Made by a program: the position numbers and the translations under genes. The notes beneath the pieces are model-generated. The model did no database searches. It was not told the origin of the DNA and saw nothing but the letters and a program-made list of their open reading frames with translations. Positions 8,145 to 15,149 of a stretch of 64,000 nucleotides of DNA are shown one piece after another (positions within the stretch are counted from its first letter, which is position 1; each line of letters starts with the position of its first letter). The DNA comes from G963666935 sp963666935 (GTDB taxonomy: Bacteria > Bacillota > Clostridia > Christensenellales > CAG-138). Location of the stretch: NCBI GenBank assembly GCA_963666935.1, contig OY762936.1:1798001-1862000 (forward strand). Reading direction: 5' to 3'.

Positions 8145-8196
8145 GTTAGTTATAACTAACAAATGTGATGCTATCGTAAAAAATACAATATGTCAA
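8145..8196 (-). promoter_or_regulatory. feo promoter with 16-bp perfect palindrome
   Basis: TTGACA (8191-8196), 17-base spacer, TAGCAT (8168-8173), then GTTAGTTATAACTAAC at 8145-8160, a perfect palindrome at or just after the expected start site. TTAG...CTAA half-sites resemble DtxR/IdeR/MntR-type operators more than the Fur box seen at 9581. I infer metal-dependent repression of feo. Confidence 0.7.
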
Positions 8197-8213
8197 GTAG
8201 CTGTATCGTAACC

Positions 8214-8242
8214 TTGCAAGTTCTTTCACTTGGATTTATAAT
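8214..8242 (+). promoter_or_regulatory. Promoter of the ywlG-like gene
   Basis: TTGCAA (8214-8219), 17-base spacer, TATAAT (8237-8242). It diverges from the feo promoter. A GTAAGGAG ribosome site follows before the ATG at 8282. Confidence 0.8.
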
Positions 8243-8281
8243 GAGTGAACGAAAAGCCTAGAAAATGTAAGGAGAAAAACA

Positions 8282-8827
8282 ATGCGAGAGATTTTCGATC
8301 AAGCCGTAGCGGCCATAGAGGAATTGCTGGAGTCAGCGGATACACTCAAAGCGGGAGATATTCTGATAATTGGTTGCTCTACCAGTGAAATCATGGGGAA
8401 ACGCATTGGCACAGGCTCCTCGGAGGAGGCCGCCAAAGCTGTAATGGATGCGTTATTCCCCCGAATCCAGGCACGGGAACTATATCTAGCCGTGCAATGC
8501 TGCGAGCATCTGAACCGTTGCTTGGTGGTAGACCGGGCCTGCATGGAGAAATATGACTTACAGCAGGTATGGGTAAAGCCTCAGCTTCACGCCGGCGGCG
8601 CCTTTGCCGTGGAGGCAGTTGCGCGTTTTAAAGACCACGTCATGGTAGAGGATCTTCGGGGGAAGGCCTCAGCGGGTATGGACATCGGCGGCGCTCTGAT
8701 TGGCATGCATATGCACCCCGTGGTTGTCCCCATTCATGCGGTCACCCGGCACATTGGTGAAGCCAACTTGGTAATGGCCCGCACGCGTCCCAAATACGTT
8801 GGCGGCCCCCGGGCTCTATATGATTGA
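8282..8827 (+). CDS. ywlG: UPF0340 / YwlG family protein
   Basis: 181 residues matching the conserved UPF0340 (DUF436, YwlG) family: IIGCSTSEIMGKRIGTGSS, LAVQCCEHLNRCLVVDR, PQLHAGGAFAVEAVARF and a C-terminal RTRPKYVGGPRALYD. Length is normal. Firmicutes carry it widely, commonly near glyA or rpiB, but its biochemical function is not established. Here it stands alone with its own promoter. No terminator is obvious before the structured-RNA promoter that starts about 45 bases downstream. Confidence 0.88.
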   Translation: MREIFDQAVAAIEELLESADTLKAGDILIIGCSTSEIMGKRIGTGSSEEAAKAVMDALFPRIQARELYLAVQCCEHLNRCLVVDRACMEKYDLQQVWVKPQLHAGGAFAVEAVARFKDHVMVEDLRGKASAGMDIGGALIGMHMHPVVVPIHAVTRHIGEANLVMARTRPKYVGGPRALYD

Positions 8828-8871
8828 TATGCTCCCCCACTGCGGAAATATTAACTTTTTCAATATTTTCC

Positions 8872-8900
8872 TTGTAATTGTTTGAAAAACGCGGTATAAT
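8872..8900 (+). promoter_or_regulatory. Promoter of the structured RNA / zinc-ribbon transcript
   Basis: TTGTAA (8872-8877), 17-base spacer, TATAAT (8895-8900). Predicted start near 8907, over 250 bases before the next gene. Confidence 0.85.
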
Positions 8901-8907
8901 ACAAATT

Positions 8908-9130
8908 GGCTATTCGGATTCAGGTCTGTGGTTGAAAATCGATGCCAGTCGCAGGCGAAACGATCCACGTAAGCCGGTGCAATGTCGCCGGTGAGCATGG
9001 TGCGGCTTAGATGTAAGCCCGCCCGGGCTTTTGCCCGAGAGGAGTAGTAGTGGGAGGCGCATTGCCTATGAGCGAAACTCCCCGGCGGCGTGTGTGGGGT
9101 CAAAGACCAGGTCAGCTGAATCAGAATGCT
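8908..9130 (+). ncRNA. Highly structured RNA or leader, family not identified
   Basis: About 220 bases with no ORF but dense nested pairing. A closing helix joins GATTCAG (8917-8923) and CTGAATC (9116-9122). Inside are GTGG/CCAC (8928-8931 with 8965-8968) stacked on ATCG/CGAT (8938-8941 with 8961-8964), AAGCCG/CGGCTT (8971-8976 with 9003-9008), a CGGGC-TTTT-GCCCG hairpin (9024-9037), GGGAG/CTCCC (9052-9056 with 9078-9082) and GGTC-AAA-GACC (9098-9108). A strong promoter precedes it and no poly-T terminator ends it. It may be a stand-alone RNA or the leader of the zinc-ribbon gene. The raiA-motif RNA is my best named guess from size and clade, but I cannot confirm it. Cobalamin riboswitch and 6S RNA fit poorly. 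Confidence 0.7.
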
Positions 9131-9159
9131 AAAAAAATTTAAACAAGGGGATTTCAAAG

Positions 9160-9438
9160 ATGTTCGAAGACAAAACTTTGGTATGCAAGGATTGCGGCGC
9201 GGAATTCATTTTCACCGCAGGTGAGCAGGAATTTTACGCTGAGAAGGGTTTCCAGAACGAGCCCATCCGCTGCAAGGCATGCAGGAGCTCCCGTAAGAAT
9301 CAGCGCAATGGTGAGCGTGAAATGTACGACGCCATCTGTGCGAACTGTGGTGCTCCCACAAAGATTCCTTTCATTCCCAAGAATGATCGGCCCATCTACT
9401 GCAGTGCTTGCTTCCAGAATCTTCAGAATCGCAAGTAA
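9160..9438 (+). CDS. Small zinc-ribbon protein
   Basis: 92 residues with two treble-clef or ribbon units: LVCKDCGAEFIFTAGEQEFY followed by IRCKACRSSRK, then AICANCGAPTKIPF followed by IYCSACFQNL. Eight cysteines form four CxxC pairs, enough for two zinc ions. It matches the probable zinc-ribbon families (zf-trcl and the CxxC_CxxC type) found as small proteins in clostridia. It is probably a nucleic-acid-binding or stress protein; function is unproven. An AAGGGGA site precedes the ATG. It lies immediately downstream of the structured RNA and probably shares its transcript. Confidence 0.85.
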   Translation: MFEDKTLVCKDCGAEFIFTAGEQEFYAEKGFQNEPIRCKACRSSRKNQRNGEREMYDAICANCGAPTKIPFIPKNDRPIYCSACFQNLQNRK

Positions 9439-9522
9439 CTTGGGACACGCCCAAAAAGGGCACGAGGCCTTCTAATCCCCTTTTCCGCAGTTTTGCGATA
9501 AATCGGTGATTGAGAAAAGCAA

Positions 9523-9555
9523 AAAAGGCTCCGATAAATCGGAGCTTTTTTTATT
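9523..9555 (+). terminator. Intrinsic terminator after the zinc-ribbon gene
   Basis: GCTCCGA-TAAA-TCGGAGC stem (9528-9545) followed by seven T residues. It ends the structured RNA/zinc-ribbon unit. Confidence 0.9.
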
Positions 9556-9599
9556 TGACTTTTTATATTGCGAAATCTATAATAATGATAACAATTATT
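9555..9599 (+). promoter_or_regulatory. perR promoter overlapped by a Fur/PerR box
   Basis: TTGACT (9555-9560), 17-base spacer, TATAAT (9578-9583). AATAATGATAACAATTATT at 9581-9599 matches the 19-base Fur-box consensus at 15 positions and overlaps the -10 box and start site. It sits before a Fur-family gene, so autoregulation is likely. Confidence 0.85.
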
Positions 9600-9632
9600 A
9601 AACGCAGTTTTTGCTGCAGAAAGCGAACCCCT

Positions 9633-10040
9633 ATGATCTATTCCAAACAGCGGGAACTGGTATACGCTGCGCTTAAGCGTAGCTGCCTCCACCCTACGGC
9701 GGATGAGCTTTATGCTATGGTGAAAACGGAGGCTCCCAGCATCAGCTTAGCCACGGTGTACCGCAACCTGAATCAGATTGTGAGCGGTGGTCAAGCGGCC
9801 CGGATTTCGGTACCCGGAAGCGCCGACCGATTTGACGCCACAAACGACGGGCATCTACATATGCTTTGTTCTCGATGTGGCGCCGTGATGGACATTCCCA
9901 AGACGGCGCTGCCGGATATTTGCACCCATGCCTCCCGCGCCACGGGAAACCGCATTGAGGGATACAGCATCCTTTTTTACGGGCTTTGCGCGCATTGCGC
10001 TACTGCATCTGCATCATCTCAGCACGAAGAACCTTTATGA
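9633..10040 (+). CDS. perR: Fur-family metalloregulator, PerR-like
   Basis: 135 residues from the ATG at 9633. An earlier in-frame ATG at 9585 lies inside the promoter/operator. A winged helix (residues 1-80, with ISLATVYRNLNQI as recognition helix) is followed by the metal and dimer domain. RFDATNDGHLHMLCSRCG carries the Asp and two His of the regulatory site and the first CxxC. Asp in AVMDI is the residue type seen in PerR, where Fur usually has Glu. GLCAHC is the second CxxC. It probably represses peroxide or iron genes with Fe or Mn. The 3' end overlaps the convergent sigE gene by 41 bases. Confidence 0.82.
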   Translation: MIYSKQRELVYAALKRSCLHPTADELYAMVKTEAPSISLATVYRNLNQIVSGGQAARISVPGSADRFDATNDGHLHMLCSRCGAVMDIPKTALPDICTHASRATGNRIEGYSILFYGLCAHCATASASSQHEEPL

Positions 10041-10701
10041 TGTGTTTTTCCAACCGTGAGATATAGCTCTGGGAAATACCCATCATATCCGCCACCTGTT
10101 TTTGCGTATATTCCCTTGAATTGCCCAGACCGAAACGCAGCTCCATGATCTGTTTCTCTCTGGGCGTTAGTTTTTTCATAGCAGCTCCCAACAACTCTCG
10201 GTCTACTTCATCCTCAATGTTCCGACAGACCACATCGGCATCGGTGCCCAGAATATCCGAAAGGAGCAGCTCGTTGCCGTCCCAGTCCACGTTGAGGGGC
10301 TCATCCAACGACACCTCCAGCTTGAGCTTGCAGCTTCTCCGCAGATACATGAGGATTTCGTTTTCAATGCAGCGGGAAGCATAGGTGGCCAGCTTGATTT
10401 TTTTGAGGGCGTCGAAAGTGTTTACAGCCTTTATCAGACCGATGGTGCCGATAGAAATCAGATCCTCCACGCACACGCCGGTATTCTCAAACTTTCTGGC
10501 GATGTAGACCACCAGCCGGAGATTGCGCTCAATAAGCGTCTGCTTTACTTCCTCGTGGCCCTGTATCAGCTTCTGCATCAGTTCCTGTTCCTCCTGCTTG
10601 CTTAGGGGCGGCGGCAGTGCCTCACCGCTGTTGATGTAATAAATAGCTCTGAATAAGCTTGGGAACAGACGGCAAATGATGGTGTAAAAGGCTTCAAGCA
10701 T
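10000..10701 (-). CDS. sigE: Sporulation sigma factor SigE (mother cell)
   Basis: 233 residues, close to Bacillus SigE. Residues 1-28 are a hydrophobic pro-sequence, the target of SpoIIGA cleavage, ending before GEALPPPLSKQEEQELM. Region 2 has NLRLVVYIARKFENTGVCVE and LATYASRCIENEILMYLRR; region 4 has ELRFGLGNSREYTQKQVADM and the helix-turn-helix GISQSYISRLEKHI. It directs early mother-cell transcription during endospore formation. The start overlaps the spoIIGA 3' end by eight bases with AGGAGG inside spoIIGA. sigG, which often follows sigE, is absent; perR converges instead. Confidence 0.97.
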   Translation of the reverse strand: MLEAFYTIICRLFPSLFRAIYYINSGEALPPPLSKQEEQELMQKLIQGHEEVKQTLIERNLRLVVYIARKFENTGVCVEDLISIGTIGLIKAVNTFDALKKIKLATYASRCIENEILMYLRRSCKLKLEVSLDEPLNVDWDGNELLLSDILGTDADVVCRNIEDEVDRELLGAAMKKLTPREKQIMELRFGLGNSREYTQKQVADMMGISQSYISRLEKHIIKVLRAEMMQMQ

Positions 10702-11464
10702 ACTTTTCCCCTCCTGCGATCAATTGTTCTGGAATTGCGTCTGGCGGTACAAGCGCCGTCACCGAGCGCGGGGTCAGCGCGACGAGCGCATCCAGCTCCG
10801 TATCCATGAGCCTCACCTCCTCCGCTTGAAAGGCGTATAGGAAGCCGCTGCCGTCCACGGTGGCATAAGGCACTGGAATGTGGGCAATTTCTGAGAGCTC
10901 CGGCAGATATGCGGCAATCACTGGCTTCCCGCTCAGTGGCTCCCGCAGGGCGCTACCGCTGTCCACCATCGCAGGAAGCATATATGTATGACCTTGCACC
11001 TTTACGGTGAGTGCCAGCGCCCCCTGCGCCTGAATCCTCCGGCCCCGCATCCGCCGTACCAGATTGGGGGCAAAAGACAGTGCAAGAGCGATAAGCAGGG
11101 CGGTTCTGAGAGAGAGCGGTGCAATCAACGCCCCGCTGGACATTGTTCCTCCCAGACAAAGGGCAGCACACAATGTAAGGCCGCCAGCCAAAAAGGCAGA
11201 CAAAAACAGGCAAATCGCTCCATGAAGGTAGCTTTTGAAACTGTCAAAGGGCAGCGCGAGCGCCATAAGCAGGCCAGTAATCAACTTCATCAGGGGCGTG
11301 GTCAGTTCCGGCCAAAAAAACCCGCAGGCCGCATACCCGCCGCCCAACAGGGAAAAGAGCACCGTTTTCCAATGCCGTGGCCGTTTTCCCCCCATGGCAG
11401 CCGCCAGCCGTAGGATCAGCGCGTCCATCACCGCATTGTCAAGCACCACCAGCTCGATGTACAT
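10694..11464 (-). CDS. spoIIGA: Sigma-E processing peptidase SpoIIGA
   Basis: 256 residues. The first 150 hold five hydrophobic membrane segments beginning MYIELVVLDNAVMDALIL, the family start. The C-terminal half is an aspartic-protease-like domain with the catalytic MVDSGSALREPLSGKPV motif. It cleaves pro-SigE at the forespore septum after activation by SpoIIR. Family members are often about 300 residues, so this one is somewhat short. It is translationally coupled to sigE. GGGGGAGGGG precedes the ATG. The 80 bases upstream contain no clear sigma-A promoter; a Spo0A-type control is expected from the family but I cannot point to convincing boxes. Confidence 0.93.
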   Translation of the reverse strand: MYIELVVLDNAVMDALILRLAAAMGGKRPRHWKTVLFSLLGGGYAACGFFWPELTTPLMKLITGLLMALALPFDSFKSYLHGAICLFLSAFLAGGLTLCAALCLGGTMSSGALIAPLSLRTALLIALALSFAPNLVRRMRGRRIQAQGALALTVKVQGHTYMLPAMVDSGSALREPLSGKPVIAAYLPELSEIAHIPVPYATVDGSGFLYAFQAEEVRLMDTELDALVALTPRSVTALVPPDAIPEQLIAGGEKYA

Positions 11465-11577
11465 CCCCGCTTCCCCTCCCCCATTTTTTCTATGGTAGCA
11501 CGGAGTATCTGTGAAAACTGACGAAGTCCGGCTGGGAAAAAGAGCTGGTTTTGCCGCATGGCCGGAAAGGATTTACA

Positions 11578-12012
11578 ATGGGCTTTTTTTGTGCTATTTT
11601 TAGAGTTATGAAAAAACTGTTTATTAAATATAAAGATATGATTCTCTATGTTTTCTTCGGCTGTTGCACAACTGTGATCAACTTTGCCACCTACTATGCC
11701 TTCACACGGTTTCTCGGTATTGATGAGTTTGTGTCCAACGCAATCGCCTGGGTACTCGCAGTGCTCTTCGCATTTTTTACCAATAAACTATGGGTGTTTA
11801 ACAGCAAAAGCTGGGCGTTTCGTGTTGCATTGCGAGAATTTTCTGCTTTCGTGGCAGCCCGGCTCCTTTCCCTGTTGCTGGATATGGGGGTTCTGTGGCT
11901 TGGAATCACGGTACTACATATCAACGACCTGATCGTCAAGGTGTTTTCCAACGTATTGGTCATTCTGCTCAACTACATCGCCAGCAAGTTTTATATTTTT
12001 AAAAAGACATAA
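11578..12012 (+). CDS. GtrA-family membrane protein
   Basis: 144 residues from the ATG at 11578, chosen for its GGAAAGGA site seven bases upstream. An ATG at 11608 (MKKLFIKYKD) would fit the family start but lacks a ribosome site. Four membrane helices carry the GtrA pattern: YVFFGCCTTVINFATYYAF, AFFTNKLWVFNSKS and NYIASKFYIFKK at the end. GtrA proteins are thought to help move or modify polyprenyl-linked sugars for cell-surface polysaccharides. No glycosyltransferase partner is adjacent, so the pathway is unknown. Confidence 0.85.
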   Translation: MGFFCAIFRVMKKLFIKYKDMILYVFFGCCTTVINFATYYAFTRFLGIDEFVSNAIAWVLAVLFAFFTNKLWVFNSKSWAFRVALREFSAFVAARLLSLLLDMGVLWLGITVLHINDLIVKVFSNVLVILLNYIASKFYIFKKT

Positions 12013-12036
12013 AAAAAGGACCCGGAAGGGTCCTTT
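12011..12036. terminator. Bidirectional terminator between gtrA and trpB2
   Basis: AAAGGACCC-GGA-AGGGTCCTTT stem. The reverse-strand side is followed by seven T residues (ending trpB2); the forward side ends in TTTCTG. Confidence 0.85.
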
Positions 12037-12049
12037 CTGATTTCTGGTT

Positions 12050-13423
12050 CTATTTCACTTCAGGCAACTGTGCAAAGCTCTTTGCCAAATCCTCATCGGC
12101 GGGAATGGTGTCCGTCATCGTCCCATCGTTAAACTGTTGATAGGCCGTAAGGTCGAAATAACCGGTACCCGTGAGCCCGAAGAGAATGGTTTTTTCTTCT
12201 CCCGTCTCCCGGCAGCGTATGGCTTCGTCCATAGCTACCTTGATGGCGTGGCTGCTCTCCGGCGCGGGCAGGATGCCTTCGGCACGAGCAAATTCCACGG
12301 CCGCCTCAAAGACCGGGGTCTGTTCCACGGAACGCGCTTCCATATACCCGTCATCGTAGAGCTGCGACAGAATGCCGCTCATGCCATGGTAACGAAGTCC
12401 GCCCGCATGGTTAGCCGAGGGGATAAAGTCGCAACCCAGGGTGTACATCTTGGCCAAGGGACAGACGCGGCCCGTATCACAAAAGTCATAGGCAAACTTG
12501 CCGCGGGTAAAACTGGGGCAGGAAGCCGGTTCCACGGCGATGATCCGATAATCCGCTTCGCCCCGAAGCTTCTCTCCCATAAAGGGAGCAATAAGACCGC
12601 CCAAGTTGGAGCCGCCGCCGGCACAGCCAATAATCATATCGGGCTTGATTCCGTATTTATCCAAGGCAATCTTGGTCTCAAGACCGATGACGGACTGATG
12701 CAGCAGCACCTGATTCAAAACGCTACCCAGCACGTAACGGTAGCCTTCGCTGGTAACAGCCTTTTCTACCGCCTCTGAAATGGCGCAGCCCAAGCTGCCA
12801 GTGGTACCCGGATGCTCATCCAAAATCTTCCGACCCACCTCGGTTTCCATTGAGGGAGATGGGGTTACGGAGGCGCCATAGGTGCGCATGACTTCCCTCC
12901 GGAAAGGCTTTTGTTCATAGGATATCTTCACCATGAATACTTTGCAGTCCAAATCGAGGTATGAGCAGGCCATGGACAGCGCAGTACCCCACTGGCCCGC
13001 ACCGGTCTCCGTAGTGACACCAATGAGGCCCTGCTTTTTTGCATAGTATGCTTGGGCGATGGCGGAGTTGAGCTTGTGGCTGCCGCTGGTGTTGTTGCCT
13101 TCGAATTTGTAGTAGATCTTCGCCGGCGTCTTGAGCTTTTCTTCCAGGCAGTAAGCCCTCACCAGGGGAGAGGGACGGTACATCCGATAAAAATTCCGAA
13201 TCTCCTCCGGGATTTCAACGTAAGGCGTTGTGTCGTCCAGTTCCTGGTTTACCAGTTCCTCACAAAAGATGTGAGACATTTCCTCTTTGGTAACCGGCTT
13301 GCCAGTGCCGGGGTTCAGCAAGGGAGCAGGCTTTTTTTTCATATCTGACCGAATATTGTACCATGACTTGGGCGTTTCGTTTTCCTCCAGATAGATCTTG
13401 TAAGGGATTTTGGTGTCTTGCAT
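12050..13423 (-). CDS. trpB: TrpB2-type tryptophan synthase beta subunit
   Basis: 457 residues from the ATG at 13421-13423, preceded by AAAGGAGC. The longer N-terminus typical of TrpB2 is present (KIPYKIYLEENETPKSWYN). FEGNNTSGSHKLNSA carries the PLP lysine, TETGAGQWG the substrate loop and GCAGGGSNLGG the phosphate loop. TrpB2 proteins convert indole and serine to tryptophan and often act without TrpA. No other trp gene is nearby, so indole salvage is my inference. A Trp-codon T-box riboswitch controls it. Confidence 0.93.
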   Translation of the reverse strand: MQDTKIPYKIYLEENETPKSWYNIRSDMKKKPAPLLNPGTGKPVTKEEMSHIFCEELVNQELDDTTPYVEIPEEIRNFYRMYRPSPLVRAYCLEEKLKTPAKIYYKFEGNNTSGSHKLNSAIAQAYYAKKQGLIGVTTETGAGQWGTALSMACSYLDLDCKVFMVKISYEQKPFRREVMRTYGASVTPSPSMETEVGRKILDEHPGTTGSLGCAISEAVEKAVTSEGYRYVLGSVLNQVLLHQSVIGLETKIALDKYGIKPDMIIGCAGGGSNLGGLIAPFMGEKLRGEADYRIIAVEPASCPSFTRGKFAYDFCDTGRVCPLAKMYTLGCDFIPSANHAGGLRYHGMSGILSQLYDDGYMEARSVEQTPVFEAAVEFARAEGILPAPESSHAIKVAMDEAIRCRETGEEKTILFGLTGTGYFDLTAYQQFNDGTMTDTIPADEDLAKSFAQLPEVK

Positions 13424-13458
13424 TGTTTTGCTCCTTTCACTCACTCCAGAGGCAAACA

Positions 13459-13736
13459 AAAAACTCTTGCCTCTGCAAAATATTCTGCAGGGACAAGAGC
13501 TCAATCACGCTCCTGCGGTGCCACCCGGCTTGACGCGGAACCCGCGCCCACTCATGCGCACTACCATGCGCCGGCCTGCTGATAACGGCTGGCCAACCCC
13601 GTCGCACCTACTGAAGCCTATGCTCTTTCGGATTGCCCTCGCAAGTCCATTCATCCCAACGCTGTACCGCACTTCCACCGCTGGCGGTTCTCTGTACCAT
13701 CGCTTTCATAGGACTACTTTTCTTGCTCCTCGGTTT
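13459..13736 (-). promoter_or_regulatory. T-box riboswitch, Trp (UGG specifier)
   Basis: The reverse strand carries the T-box core GGGTGGCACCGCAGG (around 13511-13526) and a terminator CTCTTG...CAAGAG followed by six T residues (13459-13499). In Stem I, GCAAG pairs with CTTGC, leaving GAA-TGG-A on the 3' side. The specifier is TGG (complement of 13647-13649), tryptophan. Uncharged tRNA-Trp should stabilise the antiterminator and switch on trpB2. Confidence 0.93.
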
Positions 13737-13742
13737 TGACGT

Positions 13743-13771
13743 ACTTTATCACAAAAAAAGCTTTATGTCAA
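13743..13771 (-). promoter_or_regulatory. Promoter of the trpB2 T-box transcript
   Basis: TTGACA (13766-13771), 17-base spacer, TAAAGT (13743-13748) on the reverse strand. It lies eight bases downstream of the DUF1836 stop. Confidence 0.88.
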
Positions 13772-13778
13772 CCCTTTT

Positions 13779-14234
13779 TCATTTTATGCGGCCGACTTCA
13801 TCCTCGTGCAGCAGTTGTTCCACTTGGAGCTTTCCGCAGCAGGCCCTGATGGCTGCGGCACACAAGGGCGGACAATCCGCAACCTCGTCTCCCGCCAGCC
13901 CTTGTTCCAGCGCGGCACAAAAACGATTGTAGCACGCCTCATCCTCCCCATCAAACAGCGCGTCCATCACCGCCTTGATTTCCGCCATGGACAGCACCCG
14001 CTTGAACAGATACATCAGGATCAGCCGTGCAATATGCCTTCGGTCATATTTTTTCTTTTCCGGCGGGTTAACCAGCTTCGCCTTCACATAGCTATTAACA
14101 GTGGCCGCAGTTGCCACACCCGCCCCACACACAGGCGAAAGCGCATCCTCTACCACGCTGAGCACCTGATCCATATACAGAGGAATAGATGGCAATTCTC
14201 GCCACCTTGGGCAATGATATTCTTTCAATGTCAT
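13779..14234 (-). CDS. DUF1836 protein
   Basis: 151 residues. The sequence matches the DUF1836 family of small clostridial and lactobacillar proteins: LYMDQVLSVVEDALSP, VNSYVKAKLVNPPEKKKYDR and IARLILMYLFKRVLSMAEI. The first half resembles a winged-helix or MerR-like fold (VNSYVKAKLV...YDRRHIARL), so a DNA-binding role is possible but unproven. The C-terminus contains several Cys. An AGAGGTG site precedes the ATG. It stands alone; no promoter is certain in the AT-rich stretch upstream that it shares with the divergent SGNH gene. Confidence 0.85.
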   Translation of the reverse strand: MTLKEYHCPRWRELPSIPLYMDQVLSVVEDALSPVCGAGVATAATVNSYVKAKLVNPPEKKKYDRRHIARLILMYLFKRVLSMAEIKAVMDALFDGEDEACYNRFCAALEQGLAGDEVADCPPLCAAAIRACCGKLQVEQLLHEDEVGRIK

Positions 14235-14303
14235 GGGTTACACCTCTTCGCATTATTATAGCTTTTTTTACAAAGATTTTCCATAAATATTTCATTTTAT
14301 CTG

Positions 14304-14376
14304 TTGACTGTGGCCTGACTTGTGTTTTATAATTAGGTATGATCTAGATTACTTGTCTAGATTGTAGACTACTTGT
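14304..14376 (+). promoter_or_regulatory. SGNH hydrolase promoter with tandem repeats
   Basis: TTGACT (14304-14309), 18-base spacer, TATAAT (14328-14333). Just downstream, TAGATTACTTGT (14345-14356) and TAGACTACTTGT (14365-14376) repeat with a 20-base period, about two helical turns. CTAGA/TCTAG also forms an inverted repeat around the first copy. It looks like a repressor or activator site; the protein is unknown. Confidence 0.65.
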
Positions 14377-14402
14377 GATTAGATTTGGAGGATGCTTCAG
14401 AT

Positions 14403-15080
14403 ATGACCCGCATCAATGTATATGGCGATTCTATCATGAAAGGCACAGTGATGGATGAAGGCGGCCGGTACCATTCCCTGTTGCGGCAATACCTTCCACC
14501 TTTGACAGAACGGTTTCAATTGGAAGTGAACAACCGAGCTCACTTTGGCTATACCATCGACCGCGGGATGGCGCTTATAGATAAAGACATGGAATCGGGT
14601 GAGCCTCCGGAGTACGCTTTGATTGAATTTGGAGGCAATGACTGCAACTTTAATTGGAAAGAAATCGAAGCGTTCCCCACCCGGGAGCACCTCCCCGCCA
14701 CGCCTTTGCAGAACTTCATCAACACATTGACGGACATGGCACAAAAGCTCATCAAAAACGGCGTAAAACCCATTTTTATGAACCTGCCTCCCCTCGATGC
14801 GGAACGGTATCTTGCCAGCATGCAAAAAAGTGGCATCAACCGGGAGCCGTTGCTCCAATGGCTGGGAGATGCGCAAATGATCTACCGCTATCAGGAGATG
14901 TACTCCACAGCCATCAGCGCGGTGGCCAGGAAGTTAAACCTGCCGCTTCTGGACGTACGGAGCCGGTTTTTGGAGAAAAAGAATTACGGGGAGCTGATTT
15001 CTCCAGACGGTCTGCATCCCTCGGATCGGGGCTACGCTTTGATCTTCCAGACTCTTGAAGAGAGCCTTTCAGCCCTGTAA
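14403..15080 (+). CDS. SGNH/GDSL-family hydrolase
   Basis: 225 residues from the ATG at 14403, with GGAGG 11 bases upstream; a TTG codon further up is less likely. Block I is VYGDSIMKG (Ser nucleophile), block III FGGNDCN (Gly/Asn oxyanion), and block V SPDGLHPSDRGY (Asp and His of the triad). There is no signal peptide, so it is cytoplasmic. The family contains esterases, lipases and acetyl-sugar deacylases; the substrate cannot be inferred. It is monocistronic, with a bidirectional terminator after it. Confidence 0.87.
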   Translation: MTRINVYGDSIMKGTVMDEGGRYHSLLRQYLPPLTERFQLEVNNRAHFGYTIDRGMALIDKDMESGEPPEYALIEFGGNDCNFNWKEIEAFPTREHLPATPLQNFINTLTDMAQKLIKNGVKPIFMNLPPLDAERYLASMQKSGINREPLLQWLGDAQMIYRYQEMYSTAISAVARKLNLPLLDVRSRFLEKKNYGELISPDGLHPSDRGYALIFQTLEESLSAL

Positions 15081-15122
15081 GGGGATGCAGCCCGATCATA
15101 GGACTACCTCAACATATAAATA

Positions 15123-15146
15123 AAGAGCCATACGGCTCTTTTTATT
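15123..15146. terminator. Bidirectional terminator, SGNH hydrolase / AEC transporter
   Basis: AAGAGCC-ATAC-GGCTCTT stem followed by TTTTATTTT on the forward strand; A-rich bases before it give T residues on the reverse strand. Confidence 0.88.
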
Positions 15147-15149
15147 TTC

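Noticed and set aside
8908..9130. Cobalamin riboswitch
   Set aside because: GGTGCAA and a GACC-containing 3' segment look vaguely similar, but the B12 box and the conserved GGGAA core are missing and the downstream gene is not a cobalamin gene.
9510..9632. Longer N-terminus for the PerR-like protein
   Set aside because: It would begin upstream of the terminator and promoter and run through the Fur box; the ATG at 9633 fits family length.
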